This document shows positions 57,473-64,000 of a DNA stretch of 64,000 bases, piece by piece. The stretch comes from Sandaracinaceae bacterium. GTDB lineage: Bacteria; Myxococcota_A; Polyangia; Polyangiales; Sandaracinaceae. Below the pieces are notes generated by a model. That model was not told where the DNA came from and made no database searches. It worked only from the letters and a program-made list of their open reading frames with translations. The DNA lies in NCBI GenBank assembly GCA_020633195.1, contig JACKEC010000020.1:280017-344016 (forward strand), in the 5' to 3' direction. Made by a program: the position numbers and the translations under genes. Position 1 is the first letter of the stretch. Every line of letters begins with the position of its first letter.

Positions 57473-58983
57473 GCGACCTCCTGGGCGGGCAGCCGGATGC
57501 GAAAGCAGGCGCCCCCCTCGGGAGCCGCGACGCACTCGATGGAGCCGTCGTGCTCGAGGACGACCTTCTTCACGATCGCGAGCCCGAGGCCGGTCCCCTC
57601 GGACTTGGTCGTGAAGTAGGGGTCGAACACCCGCTCGCGGTCCTCCGCGTCGATGCCCGGTCCGTCGTCGCGGACCTCGACGATGGCGGTCGAGCCCTCG
57701 GCGCGGGTCGCGACGATGACACGCCCCCCACCCTCGGGTGCCGCCGCGGTGACCGCGTGGACCGCGTTTCGAACCAGGTTGTCGAGCGCGCGACGCAACA
57801 TCTGGGCATCGATCTGCACCGTGGTGGGCCGTTCGTCCACCTCGAGGACGAGCGCGGGGGCCGGGACGTCCTCTTCGGCGTTCGACAGGGCGCGCAGATC
57901 GACCCCGCGCAGCGAGCGCGTCACGAACTCGGAGAGATCGGCCTCCTCGAGCGCGGCCACGGGGAGACGGGCGAACTCGTGGAACTCCCCGACGAGCCGG
58001 CGGAGCGTCGCGACCTCCTCCTCGACGATCGCGGCCGCGTCGTCGACCGTCCGCTGATAGCGCGCGTCGTCCCCCTTGTAGGTCCGGTGGACCTGCTGCA
58101 CCGCGAGCTGGATCGGGGTCAGCGGGTTCTTGATCTCGTGGGCGAGGCGCCGCGCGAACTCCTGCCAGGCGCCGATACGCTGGAGGTACTCGATGCGGTC
58201 CCGGCTGTTGCGGATGTCGCGCACCATCGAGTTGAACGCTCGCGTCAGCTCGGCGATCTCGTCCTTCCCGTCGGACGGCACCTCGACGGTGAGGTCGCCG
58301 CGGCCGACGCGCTCCGTCGCGGCCGCGAGCACGGCGACGCGGCGCGTGACTCGACGCGAGACGATGATCCCGACGGCGAGCGCCACGATGATCACGCTCA
58401 GCAGGAACGCGATGTAGACCCCGGTGTAGAAGCTCGAGACGTAGGTCGCTCCGTCGACGAGCTGCGCGTAGACCTCGACCAGATCGCTGGCCCGCTGGTG
58501 AGCGCGGAACGGCTCCCACGGGGTCGCGAGGGTCACCTGCCACGTGCCTCCGTCGGCCGCCGGTCGCTCGAGGGTGAGCAGCCGGTTCCGCTCCGCGTCG
58601 AGTCGATCGGGGCGCTCGGCGCGCGCGAGCTCGTCTCCGTCGGCCGAGGTGACGACGACGCGAGCGACGTTCGGGTAGCGCGTCAGTGAGCCCTCCACGA
58701 ACGCGTGGAGCCCCGCGCCGTCGTCGGCCTCCATCGCGACGTACGCGCGCCGATCGTAGGCCACCGCGTCGGCCGTCCGCTCCGCGTCGTCCCGGAGCGC
58801 CTCGAAGTGCCGCTGGTAGATCCCGAGCGAGTCCTGGAGCTGGTCGAGCACGCGCTGGTTGACGCCAACCCCGTAGGCCTCGCTCACCGCGCCCTGACCG
58901 AACCACAGCGCCCCTCCGAGCGTCACGACCGCGACCGCGACGATCGCCCCGAGGATCCGACGCTCGAAGCGCGACAGCCTCAC
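57469..58983 (-). CDS. NtrY-like sensor histidine kinase
   Basis: A 504-residue membrane kinase. Two helices (about 12-33 and 175-197) frame a periplasmic sensor part; HAMP follows (about 195-250). The H-box is RRLAHEIKNPLTPIQLAVQQ (phospho-accepting His in AHEIKNP), the N-box NLVRNAVHAV, and the ATP motifs DDGPGI, FDPYFTTKSEGTGLGLAI. The pattern is that of NtrY. No response regulator is encoded next to it, so it is an orphan here. GTGA overlaps join it to DUF4390 before and TlpA after. Confidence 0.93.
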   Translation of the reverse strand: MRLSRFERRILGAIVAVAVVTLGGALWFGQGAVSEAYGVGVNQRVLDQLQDSLGIYQRHFEALRDDAERTADAVAYDRRAYVAMEADDGAGLHAFVEGSLTRYPNVARVVVTSADGDELARAERPDRLDAERNRLLTLERPAADGGTWQVTLATPWEPFRAHQRASDLVEVYAQLVDGATYVSSFYTGVYIAFLLSVIIVALAVGIIVSRRVTRRVAVLAAATERVGRGDLTVEVPSDGKDEIAELTRAFNSMVRDIRNSRDRIEYLQRIGAWQEFARRLAHEIKNPLTPIQLAVQQVHRTYKGDDARYQRTVDDAAAIVEEEVATLRRLVGEFHEFARLPVAALEEADLSEFVTRSLRGVDLRALSNAEEDVPAPALVLEVDERPTTVQIDAQMLRRALDNLVRNAVHAVTAAAPEGGGRVIVATRAEGSTAIVEVRDDGPGIDAEDRERVFDPYFTTKSEGTGLGLAIVKKVVLEHDGSIECVAAPEGGACFRIRLPAQEVA

Positions 58984-59615
58984 GGGACGGCTACTCGTTG
59001 GGAGCGGAAGCGCAGCGTCCGCTCGGCCGACCCGATGCGTCGGTTGACGAACAGGCTCACGAAGGAGCCGAAGAACGCCTCGCCACCGATACGTCCACCT
59101 CCCGCGGGCTGGGACAGCCAACGGCGGAGACGGTGGATCTGCGCCGGGGTGAGCGGGTTCAGCTCGATCAGCGCGGCGAAGTAGATCCGCTCGCCGTGCA
59201 GGCTCGCGTAGTCGCGCGCCTGGCCGACGGCGACGCGGTCCGCGACGAGGCACCGACTGAGCACCGCGTCGAGGCTCGCGTGGGTCTCGTCGCGGTCGGC
59301 GTCGGAGCTGCGGTACTGCACCACGTACTCCTGTGGCCACACGTCCCACTGGATCCGGCAGGAGCGCACGGAGACCGCGATCGGGTCGCCGTTGGCCCGG
59401 TACGCGTAGATGCGCATCACCAGCCGCTCCCAGATCCCGCTCTCGAGCCGCTCGCGCAGCGACTCGTCGGCGAGGTCCACGGCCGAGAAGTGCACCGACG
59501 GAACCCCCTCTCGCCACTGGACGCCGAAGCGACGCTCGGGGATCGATCCCTGCGCGCTCGCCGCGGCGGGCACGAGCCAGAGGGCCAGGAGCGCCATGGA
59601 GAAGAAGCGCTTCAT
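58980..59615 (-). CDS. DUF4390 secreted protein
   Basis: A 211-residue protein with a signal peptide (ends PAAASAQG) and a domain matching DUF4390, a family usually found just upstream of NtrY-like kinases in Proteobacteria. Its role is unknown; the constant partnership suggests a periplasmic factor for the kinase's sensor. Here the order DUF4390-kinase is kept, with ATGA and GTGA overlaps on both sides. Confidence 0.85.
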   Translation of the reverse strand: MKRFFSMALLALWLVPAAASAQGSIPERRFGVQWREGVPSVHFSAVDLADESLRERLESGIWERLVMRIYAYRANGDPIAVSVRSCRIQWDVWPQEYVVQYRSSDADRDETHASLDAVLSRCLVADRVAVGQARDYASLHGERIYFAALIELNPLTPAQIHRLRRWLSQPAGGGRIGGEAFFGSFVSLFVNRRIGSAERTLRFRSQRVAVP

Positions 59616-61351
59616 GGCTGGATCTGGATGAACCCCAGCAAGCTGGAGAACCCGAAGCTGAAGACCCCGACGACGGTGTCGATCCGGACGCCGACGTCGA
59701 AGGTGAGATCGATGGGGGCGCGGGCGAAGCCCTCGTAGCCGGGGATGGCGAGGACGAGGTCCTCGCGGTCGAGCAGCGTGTACGCGCCGACCAAACCGTA
59801 GAGCACCACCCCCCGCACCTCGTCGTGGCTCTCGTAGAGCCAGAGCGAGTACTCGACGTCGACGCGGCCGGAGAGCTCCTGCGCGCGCATCTCCTGGATC
59901 GCCGTCCCGAGGAGGTTCGGCGGGGCGCGGCGATCGAGGTTGTGCTCGAGCACGCGGGACGGGATCAGGTCGCTCATGTCGGCGACGTAGAAGCGATAGA
60001 AGAACGGGGCGTCCCCGACGGCAGCGCCGACGAAGAGGCCGAGCCGCAAGGCGTGGTGCGCCTCGGGGAGCCGGAACCACTCTCGCCAGCCGGCGCGGAC
60101 GCGGACGAAGTCGTAGCTCGACCCGAGCAGCTGCGTGCCGAGGTCGGCGTCCACGAACACGTAGCGGCCCTGGGTGGGCAGCCCGGGGTTGTCCCGCTCG
60201 TCGAGCGCGACGCCGAGCTGGAGCGCGGAGACGAAGCTGAGCCCGTCGTGGACGTGGAAGTCGATCGGCACGATCTCGGTCCCGCGCCGGTGGCTCGCGG
60301 CCTCGGGGCGGTCGACCATCTCGAGGGCCTCGAAGTGCCAGTCGAGGGTGAAGCGCCAGCTGTCGGCGATGTCGGTGCCGGTCCCGATCGTCCCGCCGTA
60401 GCGGCGGTACTCGAGCACGGCGTTGCGCGCCGCCTCGCAGGGCAGGTCCATCATCGGATCGCTCGGGTCGCGGACGCACTCGTCGAGCGCGATGACGACG
60501 TCGTCGGCGCCGAAGAACTCGCGGCCGTTGTTGAAGAACAGCGATCCGGTGAGACCCCAGTCCCCGCCGAGGAAGCTCGCTTGGCCCAGCCGCAGGCGAC
60601 CGCCCTGCTGAAGAATGGAGAGCAGCGCCGTCGCCTCGAGGCTCACCCCCGTGCCGAACAGGTTGAGCTCGGCGACGCTGATCCCGAAGTAGGGGTGCGC
60701 CTCCGAGTCCACCGCGTCGCTGTTGAGCAGCCCCTCCGAGAGGCCGAGCGCCACGCTCTGGATCACGAACGTGTTCCGCTCGGTCACCTGCACCACGAGC
60801 ACGATCCGACCCCGGACGCTCCCTCGCTCGACCCTCAGCCACACGTCCTCGAACCACCCCGTGCCGAGCAGCCGCCATCGCAGCGCCTCGACGCGCGGGT
60901 CCTCGAGGTCGAGGGGCTGACCGAGCGTGAAGGGGACGTAGCCGCGGATCACGCCCTCGTCGGTGCGGTCGTTGCCGCGGATCTCGACGCGCTCGAGGAG
61001 GTACGGAGGCCGCGTCCGCGCGGTGTCGGCCTCGTCCTCGTCGGCCTCGGCTTCGACGTCCTCGGACGCGCCGTCCTCGACCTCGGTGTCCACCGCCTCC
61101 GTGTTCGGGACCTCGGCGTCCTCGGGTTCGGGGTCCTCGTCGTCGATCGCCTCGGCCGGCGCTTCGGGCTCCGCCTCGACGGGCGGAGCGGCGGGCGCCT
61201 CCTCGTCCTCGGACCCGCCCTCCTCGGCGGGAGCGTCCGCGGCGGGCGACTCGGGCGACTCGGCCGCGTCCTGCGCGGCCGCGGGAGCCGACACGAGCAG
61301 GAGCGCGCAGAGCGCGCACAGCGCGATGGAGCCCCCTCCTCGTCCGACCAC
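59612..61351 (-). CDS. Omp85-superfamily outer-membrane protein with POTRA domain
   Basis: A 579-residue outer-membrane protein. A signal peptide (ends PAAAQ) is followed by an acidic Pro/Ala/Glu-rich stretch (about 28-108), one POTRA-like domain (about 115-190: LERVEIRGNDRTDEGVI, LRWRLLGTGWFEDVWLRV) and a beta-barrel domain (about 200-579) ending LLGFIQIQP. Typical Omp85 proteins carry 1-7 POTRA domains and assemble or export proteins or lipids; the one-POTRA form resembles TamA- or FhaC-like variants. It heads the operon with DUF4390, kinase and thioredoxin. Confidence 0.85.
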   Translation of the reverse strand: MVGRGGGSIALCALCALLLVSAPAAAQDAAESPESPAADAPAEEGGSEDEEAPAAPPVEAEPEAPAEAIDDEDPEPEDAEVPNTEAVDTEVEDGASEDVEAEADEDEADTARTRPPYLLERVEIRGNDRTDEGVIRGYVPFTLGQPLDLEDPRVEALRWRLLGTGWFEDVWLRVERGSVRGRIVLVVQVTERNTFVIQSVALGLSEGLLNSDAVDSEAHPYFGISVAELNLFGTGVSLEATALLSILQQGGRLRLGQASFLGGDWGLTGSLFFNNGREFFGADDVVIALDECVRDPSDPMMDLPCEAARNAVLEYRRYGGTIGTGTDIADSWRFTLDWHFEALEMVDRPEAASHRRGTEIVPIDFHVHDGLSFVSALQLGVALDERDNPGLPTQGRYVFVDADLGTQLLGSSYDFVRVRAGWREWFRLPEAHHALRLGLFVGAAVGDAPFFYRFYVADMSDLIPSRVLEHNLDRRAPPNLLGTAIQEMRAQELSGRVDVEYSLWLYESHDEVRGVVLYGLVGAYTLLDREDLVLAIPGYEGFARAPIDLTFDVGVRIDTVVGVFSFGFSSLLGFIQIQP

Positions 61352-61374
61352 GCCCGAACCCTAGCAGCCTCTCG

Positions 61375-62679
61375 TCACTGTACCGGGGGGAGCTTGCCGA
61401 GCACGAAGAGGATCAGGAGGCCGAGCACCACCACGCCGAGCGCCCACGCCGTGGCGCCACCGATCTGTTTGAGCGCGGCGGCCGGGTCGGCGGCGGGCGC
61501 CGGGCCCTTGGCCGGCTCGGATCCGGACTTCGCCACCGGCTTGGGGTGGGACTTCGGCTCCGGCTTCTCGGGCGTCTTCGCCTCGGCCTTCTTCGCCTCG
61601 GGCTTCTTCGCCTCGGGCTTCTTCGCCTCGGGCTTCTTCTCGGGCGCGGCCTTCGCCGCCGCCTCGGCCTTCGGTTCGGGCTTCGCCTCGCGAGACGCGG
61701 TGCCGGAGGGGGCTTTCTTTCGGCGCTTCTTCGACATGGGTTCCTCTTCGTCGGCGCGGCGGTCCGACCGGGCGGGGGCGCCGACGACCTCTGCGTCGAC
61801 GTCCGAACGTACGTGGCGCGTGCTCTCGACGCTCTCGGCGCGGGTCACCGGCGACGGCTCCGCGGTGAGGTAGACCAGCTTCACGGTCTGGTCGCCGCGG
61901 GTCCGGAGCCGCGGCGGCGGCACGCTCTGCGGCCGCGGCCGGGCCTTCGGCGGCGGCGGGAGCGGCGGGCTCGTGCGGGTCGGGGAGCGCGCCTTCTCGC
62001 TCTGATCGAGCACGTCGACGAGCGCCATCTCCACGACGCGCAGGAACTGCCGGGTGTTCTCGCGCTTCTGAGGCGGCGCCGGGGACCACCCGTCGTCGCT
62101 GGGCTCCTCGATCGGGTCGGGCTCCACGGCCACGCGCGTCGGCGCCTCGAGATCGAGCGTCACGCGGAAGCGGCCCTGCTCCCAAGCGAAGACCTCGTGC
62201 AGATCGGTGGCGTCGCGACCGTCGAGCTCGATCGCGAGCAGCTCGCCGCCCTCGTAGAAGGCCTCGGCCTTGCGCCCCTCGTGGGTGAGCTCGAGCACGC
62301 CGGTCAGGCCCGCTTGCTCGCAGTAGCTCATCAGATCGACGGGCACGTGGACCGCGAGCGAACCGGTCTTGTGGACGTCGGTCCCTCGCGACACTGGCAG
62401 CGGAGGCAGGATCGGCTGCAGCTCGTAGCTCGCGGACTCGAGGTCGAGGAGGACGTCCACCGGATCCTGGCCGTCGTCGCGCCGCTCCTGATCGACGGCG
62501 ATCTCCCCACCGAACAGCCGGACCGCTCCGTCGACGCCCGCGTCGGGGCCCGTCCCGGTGAAGCGGAGCATGCCGGTCAGGCGGCGCGACTCGCACTCGC
62601 GCAGCAGCTCCATCACCCCGCCATCGGAGAGCTGACCACGGAGCGCCGGAGGAAGTGTTCCCATCCCGGGGCGCATCAT
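61375..62679 (-). CDS. DUF4388 protein with PEAKK-repeat linker and C-terminal membrane anchor
   Basis: A protein of about 434 residues with two DUF4388-type domains (about 5-95 and 110-190: LSDGGVMELLRECESRRLTGMLRF, LMSYCEQAGLTGVLELTHEGRKAEAFYEGGELL in pieces), then a Pro-rich region, a Lys/Ala/Pro/Glu-rich stretch with PEAKK repeats (about 340-385) and one membrane helix at the end (ALGVVVLGLLILFVLG), so it is tail-anchored. Start options are 62679, 62676 and 62664. An in-frame ATG at 61737 with GAGGA 6 bases before it could give a second, 120-residue tail-anchored product. Confidence 0.8.
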   Translation of the reverse strand: MMRPGMGTLPPALRGQLSDGGVMELLRECESRRLTGMLRFTGTGPDAGVDGAVRLFGGEIAVDQERRDDGQDPVDVLLDLESASYELQPILPPLPVSRGTDVHKTGSLAVHVPVDLMSYCEQAGLTGVLELTHEGRKAEAFYEGGELLAIELDGRDATDLHEVFAWEQGRFRVTLDLEAPTRVAVEPDPIEEPSDDGWSPAPPQKRENTRQFLRVVEMALVDVLDQSEKARSPTRTSPPLPPPPKARPRPQSVPPPRLRTRGDQTVKLVYLTAEPSPVTRAESVESTRHVRSDVDAEVVGAPARSDRRADEEEPMSKKRRKKAPSGTASREAKPEPKAEAAAKAAPEKKPEAKKPEAKKPEAKKAEAKTPEKPEPKSHPKPVAKSGSEPAKGPAPAADPAAALKQIGGATAWALGVVVLGLLILFVLGKLPPVQ

Positions 62680-62724
62680 CACCCGCCGGGGCCGAGCGCT
62701 CAAGCGAGCCCGCAGGGAGGGGTC

Positions 62725-63417
62725 GTGATAGGGACGGCCATGCGCGTCGCCCTCGTGATCTTCCTGCTCGGCTGCGGAGCGGCGGCGCCGGCGGCCGACG
62801 CGAGCTCCTCGGCCTGCGAGGCGTCCCGCGCCGAGGCGCAGCGGACGTGGTCGGCGCTCGCCGAGGAGCTCGCGCGACCCGCCCCCGAGCGCGCCGCGTC
62901 CCCCATCGATGGCGCGGTGGAGCAGCTCGGCGCCCACGTGGCTGCCGTTCGCGAGCACCCGCCCGAGGAGGTCGACGGTCAGACCGCGCTCGCCGTGTCC
63001 GGCGCGGTGATGGACGCGATCGACGCGCTCACGGGCGACGTCCCCGCGCCGCTGCGAGCGCGCGTGGACGACGCGGCCGAGGCGCTGCTCACCGATCGCA
63101 CGCCCGGCGGGTCGGTCCGCGCGGCGCGCGAGGCCGCCGCCGCCCTCGAGGCCGCGCTCCGCGCCACCGATCCCGTCGGCGCGGAGGCGCGCGCCGGGGC
63201 GAGCGCTCGGGAGAGCCTCCGACGCCGCGCACAGAGCGCCGCCGATGGCTACGGCGACGACCCGCGGGCCGGCGATCGCAGCGCGGCTCGCGCCGAGCGG
63301 GTCGAGGTCTCGCTGGAGCCCCCCGGCCTCGCCCTGCGCGAAGCCGCGGTCGAGGCGAGCCGCCAGGCGCGCGTGGACTGCCGCTTCTCGCGCGGCCTGG
63401 CGGTGCCCTCGATGTGA
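62725..63417 (+). CDS. Hypothetical alpha-helical lipoprotein
   Basis: A 230-residue lipoprotein with lipobox LLGC (Cys about 17) and an Ala/Arg/Glu-rich helical body (SACEASRAEAQRTWSALAEELAR, AAREAAAALEAALR in pieces) with likely coiled-coil character and two Cys near the ends (one at CEASR, one at DCRFS). No family is recognised. A GTG with GGAGG 4 bases upstream (62725) is preferred to the ATG 15 bases later. It is divergent from DUF4388 and convergent with gdh. Confidence 0.68.
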   Translation: MIGTAMRVALVIFLLGCGAAAPAADASSSACEASRAEAQRTWSALAEELARPAPERAASPIDGAVEQLGAHVAAVREHPPEEVDGQTALAVSGAVMDAIDALTGDVPAPLRARVDDAAEALLTDRTPGGSVRAAREAAAALEAALRATDPVGAEARAGASARESLRRRAQSAADGYGDDPRAGDRSAARAERVEVSLEPPGLALREAAVEASRQARVDCRFSRGLAVPSM

Positions 63418-63418
63418 C

Positions 63419-64000
63419 CTACGGGAAGATGCCCCGCTGGTCGTACGCGGTCATGAGGCTCTCGAGCGCGAGCGCGTAGGCCGCGATGCGCATCGAGATC
63501 CCGCGATCCCGCGCCATGGAGAAGACGCGCTGGTAGGTGCGCTTCATCATCCGCTCGAGCCGCGCGTCGACCTCTTCGAGGTCCCACGTCTCGCTGCGCT
63601 TGTTCTGGATCCACTCGAAGTAGCTGACGGTGACGCCGCCCGAGTTGGCGAGGACGTCCGGGAGGATGTCGACGCCCTTGTCCATCAGGATGCGCTCGCC
63701 CTCCGGCGAGAGCGGCCCGTTGGCGCCCTCCGCGACGAGCCGGACCTTGAGGGCCTTCGCCTCGGCTTCACCGACCTGGTTCTCCATCGCCGCCGGGATG
63801 AAGAGGTCGGCCTGGATGGCGAAGAACTCGTCGCGCGAGATCTCGTGGCCGGACCCGTAGCCCGCGATGGAGCCGTTCTCGCGGACGTAGTCCGCGAGCT
63901 TGTGCGGGTTGAAGCCCTCCGGGTTGTGGAGGTAGCCGGTGTGATCGCCGGTCGCGATGGTCGAGACGCCCAGCCGGTTCAGCAGCATCGCGGCGTGGGA
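63419..64000 (-). CDS. Glutamate (Glu/Leu/Phe/Val) dehydrogenase, 3' part
   Basis: The C-terminal 193 residues of an amino-acid dehydrogenase; the gene starts beyond the window. Motifs LVAEGANGPLSPEGERIL, VDILPDVLANSGGVTVSYFEWIQN and the C-terminal helices ending TAYDQRGIFP match the NAD(P)-binding and tail regions of glutamate dehydrogenase (reversible 2-oxoglutarate + ammonia). The catalytic Lys and cofactor-specificity loop lie outside the window, so NAD or NADP use cannot be stated. Confidence 0.93.
   Translation of the reverse strand, partial: SHAAMLLNRLGVSTIATGDHTGYLHNPEGFNPHKLADYVRENGSIAGYGSGHEISRDEFFAIQADLFIPAAMENQVGEAEAKALKVRLVAEGANGPLSPEGERILMDKGVDILPDVLANSGGVTVSYFEWIQNKRSETWDLEEVDARLERMMKRTYQRVFSMARDRGISMRIAAYALALESLMTAYDQRGIFP

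Overview
The window reads as chromosomal DNA of a very GC-rich Gram-negative bacterium, most likely a myxobacterial relative (Myxococcota, order Polyangiales, perhaps Sandaracinaceae). The clues are GC-rich third positions throughout, a eukaryote-like Ser/Thr kinase and a PP2C phosphatase, many lipoproteins with Asp-Ala-Gly linkers behind the lipobox, an IgGFc-binding-type surface protein, Cys-rich lipoproteins, and DUF4388 and MshEN domain proteins. The placement is inferred from gene content; there is no rRNA. No tRNA, CRISPR array, phage or insertion sequence was seen. Coding density is above 95 percent and no gene-free stretch reaches 300 bases apart from the repeat block near 1.7-2.0 kb (about 275 bases).

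Layout. 0-2 kb: end of a 2-oxoacid dehydrogenase E2 gene, a zinc-finger membrane protein, then three 101-bp tandem repeats. 2-11 kb: lipoprotein, iodotyrosine-deiodinase-like flavoprotein, Ser/Thr kinase, mutY, YkgJ-type protein, DUF1517 protein, serS, murB. 11-20 kb: a large secreted carboxypeptidase-regulatory-like protein, a YCII protein with an ECF sigma factor, the heat-shock genes hrcA-grpE-dnaK, a von Willebrand A protein and an ftsB-like gene. 20-34 kb: a GAF/GGDEF diguanylate cyclase, then mostly exported proteins: metallophosphoesterase, a very unusual hydrolase, a thioredoxin-domain (DUF255) lipoprotein, a beta-propeller lipoprotein and a phospholipase D lipoprotein. 34-38 kb: gshB, a methyltransferase and gamma-glutamyltransferase. 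38-47 kb: a tiny membrane protein, START-like protein, PP2C phosphatase, HExxH/YkgJ protein, Slt transglycosylase, D-2-hydroxyacid dehydrogenase, MshEN protein, Hsp33 and a phosphodiester glycosidase. 47-56 kb: a FAM20-like secreted kinase, IgGFc-binding-like lipoprotein, the agmatine-to-putrescine pair aguA-aguB, a DUF2079 membrane protein and thiE. 56-64 kb: a degenerate Fic protein, a tight operon (Omp85 protein, DUF4390, NtrY-like kinase, TlpA thioredoxin), a DUF4388 protein, a lipoprotein and the end of a glutamate dehydrogenase gene.

Genes commonly overlap by 4 bases (ATGA or GTGA), pointing to translational coupling: E2/zinc-finger protein, kinase/mutY, serS/murB, slt/HExxH protein, MshEN/dehydrogenase, and all four genes at 57-61 kb. 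Many first genes lack a Shine-Dalgarno but carry a TA-rich -10-like hexamer 6-9 bases before the start codon, which suggests leaderless mRNAs. Convergent pairs often have both stop codons inside a short hairpin.

The most striking items are a lipoprotein whose alpha/beta-hydrolase motifs occur in circularly permuted order (23805-26612), an intact FAM20C/Four-jointed-like kinase on a lipoprotein (47361-48518), a Fic protein with the catalytic histidine replaced by tyrosine (56051-56827), a bacterial iodotyrosine deiodinase homologue (2619-3290), and the 101-bp three-hairpin repeat (1710-2011).
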